Assembly (NCBI RefSeq): GCF_006715285.1
Contig: NZ_VFMX01000001.1
Coordinates: 1,922,001 to 1,986,000, forward strand
DNA: 64,000 nt
DNA from: Arthrobacter sp. SLBN-83
GTDB lineage: Bacteria; Actinomycetota; Actinomycetes; Actinomycetales; Micrococcaceae
Direction of reading: 5' to 3'
A program made the translations under genes and the position numbers. The notes beneath the pieces are model-generated. The model did not search any database and was not told the origin of the DNA. It was given only the letters and a program-made list of their open reading frames with translations. This document shows, in pieces, positions 34,874-42,589 of this stretch. Positions within the stretch are counted from its first letter, which is position 1. Each line of letters starts with the position of its first letter.

Positions 34874-35296
34874 TCAGTCCTCGTAGGTGTTGGCGATGTA
34901 GACATCGCAGGGGGCGTTGTGCGCCACGCTGTTGGCCACGCTGCCCAGGAGCCGACCGATGCCGCGCATCCTGCGGTTGCCCACCACGATCACGCGGGCA
35001 TCCAGGCGGACGGCCTCCTTGATGAGGGAGTCGGCGGGCTTGCCGCGGGCAGCGAAGTGGGTGATTTCCACTCCGGGGCGTGACCCTGCAAGGGACTTCG
35101 CCACGATCTCGGAGCTGTCCGCGTTGGAGATCCGCACCTTGTCTGAGCCCACTCCAAAGGTTTCGGCGTTCTCCATTTCAAAGGCAGTCACCACATGGAG
35201 TGACGCTCCCAGCGACTGGGCCAGGTCCAGCGCCACCTCCGCAGCCTTCCGTGCCGACTGGCTGGCATCCACACCTACAACAACTACATTGGCCAT
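34874..35296 (-). CDS. Universal stress protein (UspA family)
   Basis: 140 residues, one Usp domain. N-terminal strand VVVVGVDASQSARKAAEVALDLA and the C-terminal ATP-binding motif GNRRMRGIGRLLGSVANSVA (G-x2-G-x9-G-S pattern relaxed by two Arg) suggest ATP binding. AAGGAGCGAGGCGC precedes the start. Transcribed alone towards the cupin operon and separated by the bidirectional terminator. Role in general stress survival is the family expectation. Confidence 0.85.
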   Translation of the reverse strand: MANVVVVGVDASQSARKAAEVALDLAQSLGASLHVVTAFEMENAETFGVGSDKVRISNADSSEIVAKSLAGSRPGVEITHFAARGKPADSLIKEAVRLDARVIVVGNRRMRGIGRLLGSVANSVAHNAPCDVYIANTYED

Positions 35297-35465
35297 GCGC
35301 CTCGCTCCTTCGTATAGTCCTGGCGTTCAAGTCCACCTGCCAGTCTAGGGACTACCCGCATAATGCACGTGTAACCATAGGTTCTGAAAGCGGGCCGCGG
35401 GGTGGACAGGAAACCACGGGTGCTGAGGCTGTCCCGCCAAAACTTCGTGTCTGTAGGCTGGCCGC

Positions 35466-35873
35466 ATGACCGCACCCCGGATCTATGTCAGCTTTCCCGG
35501 AACGGCGCGTGAAGCCCTGGGCTTTTACGCGGAAGTTTTTGGGGGTGAGCTTTCCCTCCACACAAATGCGGACTTCGGCCGGACCGACGGTGAGCCGGAC
35601 GCCATAGCCCACGGTGAACTACGCGGCGCCGTTGCCCTGGCGGGCTCGGATACTCCGCCGGGCGGGAAGAGCGTGCGGCTTGAAGGCGTCATGCTGTCAT
35701 TGCTGGGCACCGCCGACGCTGACGTCCTGCACGAGTGGTTCAACAAACTCAGCTCCGGCGGCCGGGTGGTGGACCCGCTTGCTGCCAAGCCCTGGGGCGC
35801 CTCCGACGGCCAGGTCATCGACCGTTTCGGGCTGCACTGGCTTGTCGGCTACGAGCACGCCGCGGGCGCATAA
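35466..35873 (+). CDS. VOC/PhnB-like glyoxalase-fold protein
   Basis: 135 residues. The opening RIYVSFPGTAREALGFYAEVFGGELSLHT is the PhnB/YjdN pattern of the vicinal oxygen chelate superfamily, ending with DGQVIDRFGLHWLVGY. Such proteins are small metal- or ligand-binding homodimers whose substrates are mostly unknown. Monocistronic, convergent with the MmyB-like regulator gene. Confidence 0.75.
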   Translation: MTAPRIYVSFPGTAREALGFYAEVFGGELSLHTNADFGRTDGEPDAIAHGELRGAVALAGSDTPPGGKSVRLEGVMLSLLGTADADVLHEWFNKLSSGGRVVDPLAAKPWGASDGQVIDRFGLHWLVGYEHAAGA

Positions 35874-35919
35874 GAGCCCACGAACGAGGCACCCGAGCCA
35901 CCGCCCAGGGCCAGGCCTG

Positions 35920-36816
35920 TTACTGTCTGCCCACCTTTGCCTGCGCCGTTTCCACAATGTTTTCGGTGACCGCCCACGAGGCCAGGAGCTGGAGGGCTTC
36001 CGCTGAGGGGCTGCCCGGGGTGGCCGGATAAACGGTCAGGGTATGTCCGGGGTCCTCTTCCAGCCCCAGGACCTGGTAGTTCAGCTCAAGCAGGCCAACC
36101 ACAGGGTGCTGGAAGAACTTGGTCCCGGCGTAGTGGCGGCGGACGTTGTGGGCGGCCCACAGGGTGCGGAACTCATCGCTGCGCATGGACAGTTCCCCGA
36201 TGAGTTCGGCGATGCCCTTGTCATGCGGGTTGCGACCGGCCTCGCGGCGGAGGATGGCCACGTTGGTGTTGGCCGCCCGGTCCCAGTCCGTGTAGAAATT
36301 GTGGGCGCGGGGGTCCAGGAAGATGAACCGGGAATGGTTGGCCGGCCGCGACGGGTTGCGGTACATGTCCGAGTAGAGGGCGTAGCCCAAGGTGTTGGCG
36401 GCCACGATGTCCAAGCGGTTGTTGCCGATGAAGGCCGGTGCGTCCGTGATGGCGTCCAGGAGGTACTGCAGCTCCGGCCGAACCTTTGCAGGGACTGCAG
36501 CCCCGGCGCTCGCCGCCCGCTTGCGGCCCGACGTGTTGGCCGCCCGGGCCAGGTCATAGAGGTGGTCATGCTCGGCGCGGTCCAGTTCCAGCGCGCCGGC
36601 AATGGCGTCCAGGACACTGTCCGAAACACCGCTGAGGTTTCCCCGTTCCAGGCGCGTGTAGTAGTCCACGCTGACGCCGGCCAGGCGGGCCACTTCCTCG
36701 CGCCGCAGCCCCGGTACCCGGCGGCGGCCGCCGTACGGTTCGATGCCTGCCTGCTCCGGGGTGATGCGCCCACGGCGGGAGGACAGAAACTGCCGGACCT
36801 CGGCTCGGTTATCCAT
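35920..36816 (-). CDS. MmyB-like HTH regulator
   Basis: 298 residues. XRE domain at about 30-75 ([30 protein letters not shown]) and MmyB-like ligand domain at about 110-285 (LLDAITDAPAFIGNNRLDIVAANTLGYALYSDMYRN, HPVVGLLELNYQVLGLEEDPGHTLTVYPATPG). It is divergent from the zinc alcohol dehydrogenase at 36957. A TAACGT -10 (36829-36824) seven bases before the ATG suggests a leaderless mRNA. The 22-bp dyad at 36858-36879 lies between the two genes, and a second copy at 33066 precedes the MFS-cupin operon, so this is the best candidate regulator of both. An aldehyde or lipid ligand is possible but unproven. Confidence 0.82.
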   Translation of the reverse strand: MDNRAEVRQFLSSRRGRITPEQAGIEPYGGRRRVPGLRREEVARLAGVSVDYYTRLERGNLSGVSDSVLDAIAGALELDRAEHDHLYDLARAANTSGRKRAASAGAAVPAKVRPELQYLLDAITDAPAFIGNNRLDIVAANTLGYALYSDMYRNPSRPANHSRFIFLDPRAHNFYTDWDRAANTNVAILRREAGRNPHDKGIAELIGELSMRSDEFRTLWAAHNVRRHYAGTKFFQHPVVGLLELNYQVLGLEEDPGHTLTVYPATPGSPSAEALQLLASWAVTENIVETAQAKVGRQ

Positions 36817-36857
36817 AAGGAAAACGTTACGACGATCGGCGCAACGCTAAGGAGGTA

Positions 36858-36879
36858 CTGCCAGAACCAGTTTCAGCAG
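36858..36879 (+). promoter_or_regulatory. 22-bp dyad operator, copy 2
   Basis: CTGC-N3-AAC-N2-GTT-N3-GCAG, matching the copy at 33066-33087 in all symmetric positions; the downstream CCCTCGCTA is also shared. It lies between the MmyB-like regulator and the alcohol dehydrogenase. Confidence 0.6.
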
Positions 36880-36956
36880 GACCCTCGCTAATGGTTCACG
36901 GGCCGGGTTTGATGGGATTGTCCGCTTTCAGCCTTTCACTCTTTGGAGGACCCAGC

Positions 36957-37973
36957 ATGCGCGCAACCATCATGCACGCCCCCGGCGACGTCCGCGTCGA
37001 GGACCGCGACCAGCCCGCCATCCAGCAGCCCACGGATGCCGTCATCAAGGTTGTTGCCGCCTGCGTCTGCGGGTCGGACCTGTGGCCCTACCGCGGCGCC
37101 GACGTCCTCCACGAACCCAGGGCCATGGGCCACGAGTACGTGGGAATCGTCGAAGAAGTGGGCGCGGACGTGAAGAACGTGCAGGCAGGCCAATTCGTTG
37201 TGGGGTCCTTCTTTGCCTCGGACAACACCTGTGGGATCTGCCGCTCCGGCTACCAGACCGGCTGCGTGCAGCGGGAGGGCGTGGGCGGCGCCCAGGCCGA
37301 GTACCTGCGCGTCCCGCTGGCAGACGGCACCCTGGTCGCCACCCCGGAGATGCCCGACGCCGGCAAGGTTCCGTCACTGCTGGCCGCCTCCGATGTCCTG
37401 GGTACAGGATGGTTCGCTGCCAAGGCGGCCGAGGTGGGGCCCGGCAAGACAGTGGCGGTAGTGGGCGACGGCGCCGTAGGGCTTTTGGGAATCCTGGCGG
37501 CAAAGCAGATGGGCGCCGAGCGGATCATTGCAATGTCCCGGCACGCTGACCGGCAGGCGCTTGCCCGGGAGTTCGGGGCCACCGAGGTGGTGGAAGAGCG
37601 CGGCGATGCGGGGGTGCAGAAGATCAAGGAGCTCACCGAAGGGCTCGGGGCGCACTCCGTCATCGAGGCTGTGGGCACGCAGGAATCGATGATGCAGGCT
37701 ATCCAGGCCACCCGCGCCGGCGGCCACGTCGGTTTCGTGGGCGTATCGCATGACGTGGCCCTGCCCGGCCGCGAGCTGTTCTCCTCGCTCGTGCACCTGC
37801 ACGGCGGTCCTGCTCCGGTCCGGGAGTACCTGCCCGAGCTGATCGACCTGATCCTGGGCGGCGACATCGATCCCGGAAAGGTGTTCGACCTCGAACTTCC
37901 GCTTGACCAGGCTGCCGACGCCTACAAGGCCATGGATGAACGGCGGGCCATCAAGGTGCTCCTCCGCCCGTGA
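36957..37973 (+). CDS. Zinc-dependent alcohol dehydrogenase (MDR family)
   Basis: 338 residues from the ATG at 36957, with TTTGGAGGA upstream. Catalytic zinc ligands: CGSDLWPYRG (Cys near 37) and GHEYVGIVEEV (His-Glu near 59). NTCGICRSGYQTGC holds a partial structural-zinc Cys set. The Rossmann motif is VVGDGAVGLLGILAAKQ near 165. Members of this group reduce or oxidise short-chain alcohols, quinones or aldehydes. Divergent from the MmyB-like regulator and preceded by its likely operator, so probably induced by the same signal as the MFS-cupin operon. Confidence 0.85.
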   Translation: MRATIMHAPGDVRVEDRDQPAIQQPTDAVIKVVAACVCGSDLWPYRGADVLHEPRAMGHEYVGIVEEVGADVKNVQAGQFVVGSFFASDNTCGICRSGYQTGCVQREGVGGAQAEYLRVPLADGTLVATPEMPDAGKVPSLLAASDVLGTGWFAAKAAEVGPGKTVAVVGDGAVGLLGILAAKQMGAERIIAMSRHADRQALAREFGATEVVEERGDAGVQKIKELTEGLGAHSVIEAVGTQESMMQAIQATRAGGHVGFVGVSHDVALPGRELFSSLVHLHGGPAPVREYLPELIDLILGGDIDPGKVFDLELPLDQAADAYKAMDERRAIKVLLRP

Positions 37974-38027
37974 CCAGGTTCCGTCCAGGCTTCGCCAAAG
38001 GTAGGACTCAGAAGACCAGGCACAACA

Positions 38028-38050
38028 GGGCCACCCTGGCCCACCCTTTT
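38028..38050 (+). terminator. Terminator after the zinc alcohol dehydrogenase
   Basis: GGGCCA-CCC-TGGCCC (38028-38042) followed by ACCCTTTT, 54 bases after the stop. Short stem; moderate support. Confidence 0.45.
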
Positions 38051-38076
38051 CCGGGGTTTGCTCCGAACAACCCCGG
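38051..38076. promoter_or_regulatory. Dyad upstream of the second alcohol dehydrogenase
   Basis: CCGGGGTT (38051-38058) and AACCCCGG (38069-38076), perfect 8-bp arms with a 10-base spacer, 39 bases before the start of the gene at 38116 and next to TAGCATTTAAAAG. Operator or part of a terminator. Confidence 0.35.
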
Positions 38077-38115
38077 TAGCATTTAAAAGTCCCCCCAACA
38101 GATCACAGGAGAACC

Positions 38116-39156
38116 ATGACTACCGTCAAGGCTTATGCATCCCCGTCCGCCACGGAGGACCTGGTGGCAACCACCATTGAGCGCCGCGAAGTGGGTCCGC
38201 ACGATGTCCTGATCGACATCAAGTTCGCCGGCATCTGCCACTCAGACATCCACACAGTCCGCGGTGACTGGGGCCCGCAGCAGTACCCCCTGGTTCCCGG
38301 CCACGAAATCGCCGGCATCGTCACCGAGGTCGGTTCCGAGGTGACCAAGCACAAAGTTGGCGACCGCGTTGGTGTTGGCTGCATGGTCAACTCCTGCAAG
38401 GAGTGCGTCAACTGCCAGAAGGGCGAGGAGCAGTACTGCCTCAAGGGCAACGTTGGCACCTACGGCGCCGTCGACCGCGACGGCACCATCACCCAGGGCG
38501 GCTACTCCACCCACGTGGTGGTCACTGAAGACTTCGTCGTGAACATCCCCGAGGGCATCGAACTCGACGTCGCCGCACCCCTGCTGTGCGCCGGCATCAC
38601 CACGTACTCCCCGCTGCGGCACTGGGGCGCCGGCCCCGGCAAGAACGTTGCCGTCGTCGGCCTCGGCGGCTTGGGCCACATGGCCGTCAAGCAGGCTCAC
38701 GCCATGGGCGCCGAGGTGACGGTCCTGTCGCAGTCGCTGAAGAAGCAGGAAGACGGCCTGAAGCTGGGCGCTGACCACTACTACGCAACCAGCGACGAGA
38801 ACACCTTCTCCGAGCTCGCGGGCAGCTTCGACCTGATCATCAACACGGTCAGCGCCTCGATCGACATCAGCTCCTACCTGGGCCTGCTGAAGCTCGACGG
38901 CGCCCTGGTCAACGTCGGTGCCCCGGCCGAGCCGCTCCCCGTCAACGCCTTCGCACTGATCGGCGGCCGCCGTTCCTTCGCCGGCTCCATGATCGGCGGC
39001 ATCCGCGAGACCCAGGAGATGCTCAACTTCTGCGCCGAGCACCACCTGGGCGCCGAGATCGAGGTCATTCCGGCAGAAAAGATCAACGAAGCCTACGAGC
39101 GAGTCCTCGCCTCGGACGTCCGGTACCGGTTCGTGATCGACACCGCCACCCTCTAA
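38116..39156 (+). CDS. NAD(P)-dependent alcohol dehydrogenase (AdhC/YahK/CAD type)
   Basis: 346 residues, MDR family. Catalytic zinc: [14 protein letters not shown] and [13 protein letters not shown]. The structural zinc has all four Cys in [16 protein letters not shown]. Cofactor motif [17 protein letters not shown] near 180. The cinnamyl-alcohol-dehydrogenase subgroup reduces aromatic and aliphatic aldehydes with NADPH. CACAGGAGAACC precedes the start. Monocistronic, followed by a terminator hairpin. Confidence 0.88.
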   Translation: MTTVKAYASPSATEDLVATTIERREVGPHDVLIDIKFAGICHSDIHTVRGDWGPQQYPLVPGHEIAGIVTEVGSEVTKHKVGDRVGVGCMVNSCKECVNCQKGEEQYCLKGNVGTYGAVDRDGTITQGGYSTHVVVTEDFVVNIPEGIELDVAAPLLCAGITTYSPLRHWGAGPGKNVAVVGLGGLGHMAVKQAHAMGAEVTVLSQSLKKQEDGLKLGADHYYATSDENTFSELAGSFDLIINTVSASIDISSYLGLLKLDGALVNVGAPAEPLPVNAFALIGGRRSFAGSMIGGIRETQEMLNFCAEHHLGAEIEVIPAEKINEAYERVLASDVRYRFVIDTATL

Positions 39157-39170
39157 GGCACCACGCACGC

Positions 39171-39206
39171 ACGGCGGGCCGGCTCCCACAAGGGGCCGGC
39201 CCGTCG
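39171..39206 (+). terminator. Terminator after the alcohol dehydrogenase
   Basis: An imperfect GC-rich hairpin (ACGGCGGGCCGGCTCC against GGGGCCGGCCCGTCGT) ending near 39206, 14 bases after the stop, followed by CGGGCTTTA. Confidence 0.5.
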
Positions 39207-39255
39207 TCGGGCTTTAACGAACGGACGACTGCGGGCCAAGCCTTTGGCTCAAGGC

Positions 39256-40293
39256 TTACGGCGCGAGGCGCTTGAGGATTTCGACGGCGGGCCCTTCAAC
39301 GACGTTCCGGTAGTTGATGCCGGCCCACAGGTTCAGCCAGTCCGGTTCCCCTGCCGCTGCGGCCGCGGCGCGCAGGGGAGTGGTCAGGTGGTGGATTTCG
39401 GGATAGCCGTAGGGGGCGTCGGCATCGTGGCGGCGCATGAATTCGTTGTGCAGTCCCCTGGCGTTGCGGCCCGAGAAGACCCGGGTGACGGCCGTTGTGG
39501 TGAACCGGTGGGACGACGTCAATGCGGCCCGGTGCGTGGCCTTGGTTCCCGCTTCGTCCGCGCAGAGGAATGCGGTGCCGGCCTGCACCGCTGCGGCACC
39601 GACGGCGAGCGCGGCCCGGGTGTGCTCCGCAGTGGCAATGCCGCCCGCCGCGATGAGCGGCACCTCCAGATCGGACAACTCGCCCAGGATCCCATGAAGG
39701 GGCACCAGCGGAGGAGGCGCATCGGCCTTGAAGGTGCCACGGTGGCCGCCAGCCTCCGGGCCCTGCACACATAAGGCATCCGCCCCTGCCGCCAGGACCC
39801 GAAGCGCCTCTTCCCGGCCCGTGACCGTGGCTAGCACGTACATTCCGCGCTTCTGGAGTTCCTCCACCACGCTGGATTCTGGGAAATCGAAAGTGAACGA
39901 GACGACTGCCGGTGCGAGCTCCAGCAGTGCTTCGAGCTTTTGATCCCAGTCGTCATCGTCGTGCTTCGGCTCGCCCAGGTTGACGCCAAACCGTTCAGCA
40001 TCAGCGGCCAAGGAATCTGCATACTGCTGCAGGGCTTCGGGTCTGATGACCGAGGGCTGGGGGACAAAGAGGTTGACGCCGAAAGGGTGCGTTGTGAGCG
40101 ACCTGGTGGTCTCGATCTCTGCACGCATGGCTGCCGCGCTCTTGTAGCCCGCCCCAAGGAATCCGAGGCCGCCCGCGGAACTCACCGCTGCCGCCAACTG
40201 AGGTGTGGAGGGTCCGCCGGCCATCGGGGCCTGGACCACGGGCAGCGCCAATGACCTAAGACTGAACCTTTTGGCGTGGTGCTGCGTATCCAT
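39256..40293 (-). CDS. Nitronate monooxygenase (2-nitropropane dioxygenase family)
   Basis: 345 residues, FMN-binding TIM barrel. Seen: VVQAPMAGGPSTPQLAAAVSSAGGLGFLGAGY at the N-terminus, VSFTFDFPESSVVEEL, CVQGPEAGGHRGTF with the catalytic-loop His near 175, LIAAGGIATAEHTRAALAVGAAAVQAGTAFL as the phosphate site, and the FSGRNARGLHNEF tail. The enzyme oxidises alkyl nitronates, a detoxification reaction. Length is normal; it is transcribed alone. Confidence 0.88.
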   Translation of the reverse strand: MDTQHHAKRFSLRSLALPVVQAPMAGGPSTPQLAAAVSSAGGLGFLGAGYKSAAAMRAEIETTRSLTTHPFGVNLFVPQPSVIRPEALQQYADSLAADAERFGVNLGEPKHDDDDWDQKLEALLELAPAVVSFTFDFPESSVVEELQKRGMYVLATVTGREEALRVLAAGADALCVQGPEAGGHRGTFKADAPPPLVPLHGILGELSDLEVPLIAAGGIATAEHTRAALAVGAAAVQAGTAFLCADEAGTKATHRAALTSSHRFTTTAVTRVFSGRNARGLHNEFMRRHDADAPYGYPEIHHLTTPLRAAAAAAGEPDWLNLWAGINYRNVVEGPAVEILKRLAP

Positions 40294-40379
40294 CTGCCCT
40301 CCCCGTCGTCTGCATGTACCTGACGAATGCTACGCCGGTAAGGGATTCCGTTCGATGTGGCCAGGGGCAGTTGCCTGGG

Positions 40380-40653
40380 TCAGCGCTGGCCGGCTTCGAC
40401 CAGGAGCTTGAGGTTCTCGAGCGTCTGCTCGCGGGCGCATTCCTGCATGCGCTCGATGATGAGTTCGTCCACGAACTTTCCCACCGCGCTTTCCCGGGAC
40501 GTTGTAGACGGTTCCCACACCGCCGTCGCCCTCGATCTTCTCCGCCTCGCCCAGGTTCACCCACCAGGACGCCCAATGCCTGGGGTCTGACGCTACCTCC
40601 ACGACGCGGTCCACCGGTGCGTTGATCGCCGTGCTCACCTTGATATGGCCCAT
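40380..40653 (-). pseudogene. SRPBCC-family gene with internal frameshift/deletion
   Basis: The first frame gives a good SRPBCC start, MGHIKVSTAINAPVDRVVEVA then WASWWVNLGEAEKIEG, up to about VGTVYNV (near 40500), and then turns to nonsense. A different frame then reads ESAVGKFVDELIIERM and CAREQTLENLKLLVEAG to a stop at 40380-40382, which is a normal C-terminal helix for the family. Together they span about 90 codons against an expected 140 or so. The central beta strands are therefore missing and the frame is broken. Most likely an out-of-frame deletion; a sequencing error would not explain the missing middle. Confidence 0.65.
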
Positions 40654-40755
40654 GGGATTCTCCTTGTGCTCGCGGCCGGACAGGTGTGGTGAACAGACGC
40701 TACCGGCAGCCCTGCCCGGCCAAACAGGGGCAAAGGGCCCCTGGAGGAGATGCCC

Positions 40756-41088
40756 CTAAACGCCTGTGGTGGGGCGGGCGGGTGCGATCCGCACCACCGT
40801 GACTTTGACCGCGGCTTCGGCGGGGGAGAGGCTGCTGTGCACCGCCGCGGCCACGGCCCGCACCACGTGGGGCGTCCGGGCGTCGGGGCTGACGCCGATG
40901 CGGACATTGACCTCCGTGCGGCCGCCTACGTCCCGGGCCTCGACCAGCTGCGCGTCCCCGGCACCGCCGTTGCCGGGCTGCATAAGGGATGCCACCCGGC
41001 CCGGAAGCCGCTGCCAAAGGTTCCGGGCGGGAAAGACCTCGGTGACGCCGTCGACCGCCAGGATGGCCGCTTGCAAGGGGTTGGTCAC
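40756..41088 (-). CDS. Asp23-cluster small protein
   Basis: 110 residues ending the envelope-stress operon, overlapping the anti-sigma/Asp23 gene by four bases. The sequence alternates beta-like segments (TEVNVRIGVSP, AAVKVTVVRIAPA) that resemble the Asp23/Gls24 core, but it is shorter than standard members and begins TNPLQAAILAVDGVTEVFPARN, as in heavy-metal-like or Asp23-associated domains. Function unknown; its place in the operon suggests a role with Asp23 proteins. Confidence 0.65.
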   Translation of the reverse strand: MTNPLQAAILAVDGVTEVFPARNLWQRLPGRVASLMQPGNGGAGDAQLVEARDVGGRTEVNVRIGVSPDARTPHVVRAVAAAVHSSLSPAEAAVKVTVVRIAPARPTTGV

Positions 41089-41666
41089 AGTTCCTCCCGG
41101 GGAGCGTCGATGATGTCGGTGATGGTGATGTCGATCGCGGCCACATTCAATTCAGTGTGGCGCGCCAGCGCCTCTGCCAGATCCGCGCGAAGGGACGCGG
41201 CGCTGGGCATCAGCGGGTGGCCGAACAGGACCGCAAGGTCCAACCGCACGCTCACCGGCTCTCCGGGTACGGTGACGTCGCCGTCCAGCCGGACCTTTCC
41301 GGCCACCGCCCCGGGCAGGCTGTCCGTCACGGAGCGCACCAAGGCAAGGACCGACCCCTCGGTTTGGGACAGCGTATCCGCTGGATCGTCCGCGCGCAGC
41401 GGGATGCTTCGGCCCGGGCGCAGCTCCAGCGCCAGGTGGGCCAGGATGTCCTTCATCCAGTCATCGTTACCGCTGCCGGCAGCCGCAAGGTCACTGGCAA
41501 ACAGTTCTTCACCGGCAGCGGAGAGCCTGCGAAGCGAATCGAGGCCGCTGCGGCATTCCGGGCAGGATTCAAGGTGGGGCGGGTCGGGGAACTCACCGGT
41601 GTCCAGGTAGAGGCTCAGTTCCTCGAGCGTATGGCCGCACTCGAACGTCTCGTGGGGCATGCTCAT
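41085..41666 (-). CDS. Zinc anti-sigma domain fused to an Asp23-like domain
   Basis: 193 residues from the ATG at 41666, which overlaps the sigma-factor stop (ATGA). The N-terminus carries a zinc anti-sigma motif: CGHTLEELSLYLDTGE, then HLESCPEC (H-x3-C-x2-C) near residues 30-37. The second half (about 95-190) reads like Asp23/Gls24: AGKVRLDGDV, VSVRLDLAVLFGHPL, LNVAAIDITITDII. There is no membrane segment, unlike most ECF anti-sigmas. The order sigma then anti-sigma with coupled translation supports a pair. I infer that the Asp23-like part senses or docks to the other Asp23 proteins of the operon. Confidence 0.7.
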   Translation of the reverse strand: MSMPHETFECGHTLEELSLYLDTGEFPDPPHLESCPECRSGLDSLRRLSAAGEELFASDLAAAGSGNDDWMKDILAHLALELRPGRSIPLRADDPADTLSQTEGSVLALVRSVTDSLPGAVAGKVRLDGDVTVPGEPVSVRLDLAVLFGHPLMPSAASLRADLAEALARHTELNVAAIDITITDIIDAPREEL

Positions 41667-42229
41667 CGCCAATCTTCCATTTCGCGGACCAGTGTAATCC
41701 GGGCCCGGGCAAGCCGCCCCCGGACACTGGCTGGGCTGATGTTCAGGGTCCGGGCAATCTCTTCATAGCTTTGGCCGTTGATTTCCTTCAGGATCCAGCA
41801 GCGACGCTGCTCTTCCGGCAAGGCTGACAACGCAGCCCTCAAGGATGTGATGCCTGCACCGGCCACTACCGCTGTTTCCGGCCCGGCTCCCGGGGAAACA
41901 GCGTCCGCCGGCTGGTCATCCTCCGGTCCGGTAAGGGTGGCGTGGTTCCGGCGCCTGCGCAGCAGGTCGATGCTGCGGCTGCCGGTCAGGCGCAGGAGCC
42001 AAGCCTTCACGGCGGCAGGTTCCCGCAGGGTGTCCAGCTGCTGCCACGCCTGGACCAGCACCTCCTGCACAACGTCGTCCGCGTCGGCGTAGGAGCCGGT
42101 CAGCCGGCGGGCTGAGGCACGCATGTGCGGACCGTAGCGGCGGGCCAGCGTTTCGAACGCCGCCGTATCGCCGTCGGCCGCCCTGCCTGCCAGGATGGCA
42201 TCGGGGACCACGTCCAGCTGGTCCCGCAT
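41663..42229 (-). CDS. ECF-like sigma-70 family factor
   Basis: 188 residues from the ATG at 42229 (AGGAG nine bases upstream); the frame extends to a GTG at 42247. Region 2 is seen as AFETLARRYGPHMRASARRL and DADDVVQEVLVQAWQQLDTL, with the -10 recognition helix. A linker of about 30 residues precedes region 4 (ALPEEQRRCWILKEINGQSYEEIARTLNISPASVRGRLARARITL). There is no extra C-terminal domain. Coupled by ATGA to its probable anti-sigma. It may activate the Asp23 operon or an envelope-stress regulon. Confidence 0.85.
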   Translation of the reverse strand: MRDQLDVVPDAILAGRAADGDTAAFETLARRYGPHMRASARRLTGSYADADDVVQEVLVQAWQQLDTLREPAAVKAWLLRLTGSRSIDLLRRRRNHATLTGPEDDQPADAVSPGAGPETAVVAGAGITSLRAALSALPEEQRRCWILKEINGQSYEEIARTLNISPASVRGRLARARITLVREMEDWR

Positions 42230-42346
42230 CAAGGGTGCTCCTGTCACCGGTTTCTGCTTTCACTATCGGCGCTAGCGCCTGAGGGGCGGCAGGCGGGCCT
42301 GCGCGCCGGGAAGGCAGCGCAGGCCTGCCGCGGGGAGAGGAAGTGG

Positions 42347-42577
42347 CTACTCTTTGCCGAAGCCCTCTTTGACCTTGGCCGCAGCATCCTTGAGGTTGCT
42401 GCCGATGCCCTTGGCGGCATCCTTGACCTTTTCGCCCGCCTCCTGCAGCTTGGCCTGGGTCTGGTCGCGCTGGCCTTCGCGTTCCAGTTCCCCGTTGCCG
42501 GTCAACTTCCCGGCGCCCTCCTTGGCCGCGCCGAGGTGGTTGGTGGCCGCGTTGTTGAGCTTGTCGTCGAGTCCCAT
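42347..42577 (-). CDS. CsbD-family stress protein
   Basis: 76 residues: MGLDDKLNNAATNHLGAAKEGAGKLTGNGELEREGQRDQTQAKL then Lys/Ala-rich helices (AGEKVKDAAKGIGSNLKDAAAKVKEGFG). A small, highly charged, heat-stable helical protein of the CsbD type. The start at 42577 has AAAGGAATTG upstream; an ATG six bases earlier is less well placed. Within the Asp23 cluster, 12 bases from the preceding gene. Confidence 0.85.
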   Translation of the reverse strand: MGLDDKLNNAATNHLGAAKEGAGKLTGNGELEREGQRDQTQAKLQEAGEKVKDAAKGIGSNLKDAAAKVKEGFGKE

Positions 42578-42589
42578 GGTCAATTCCTT

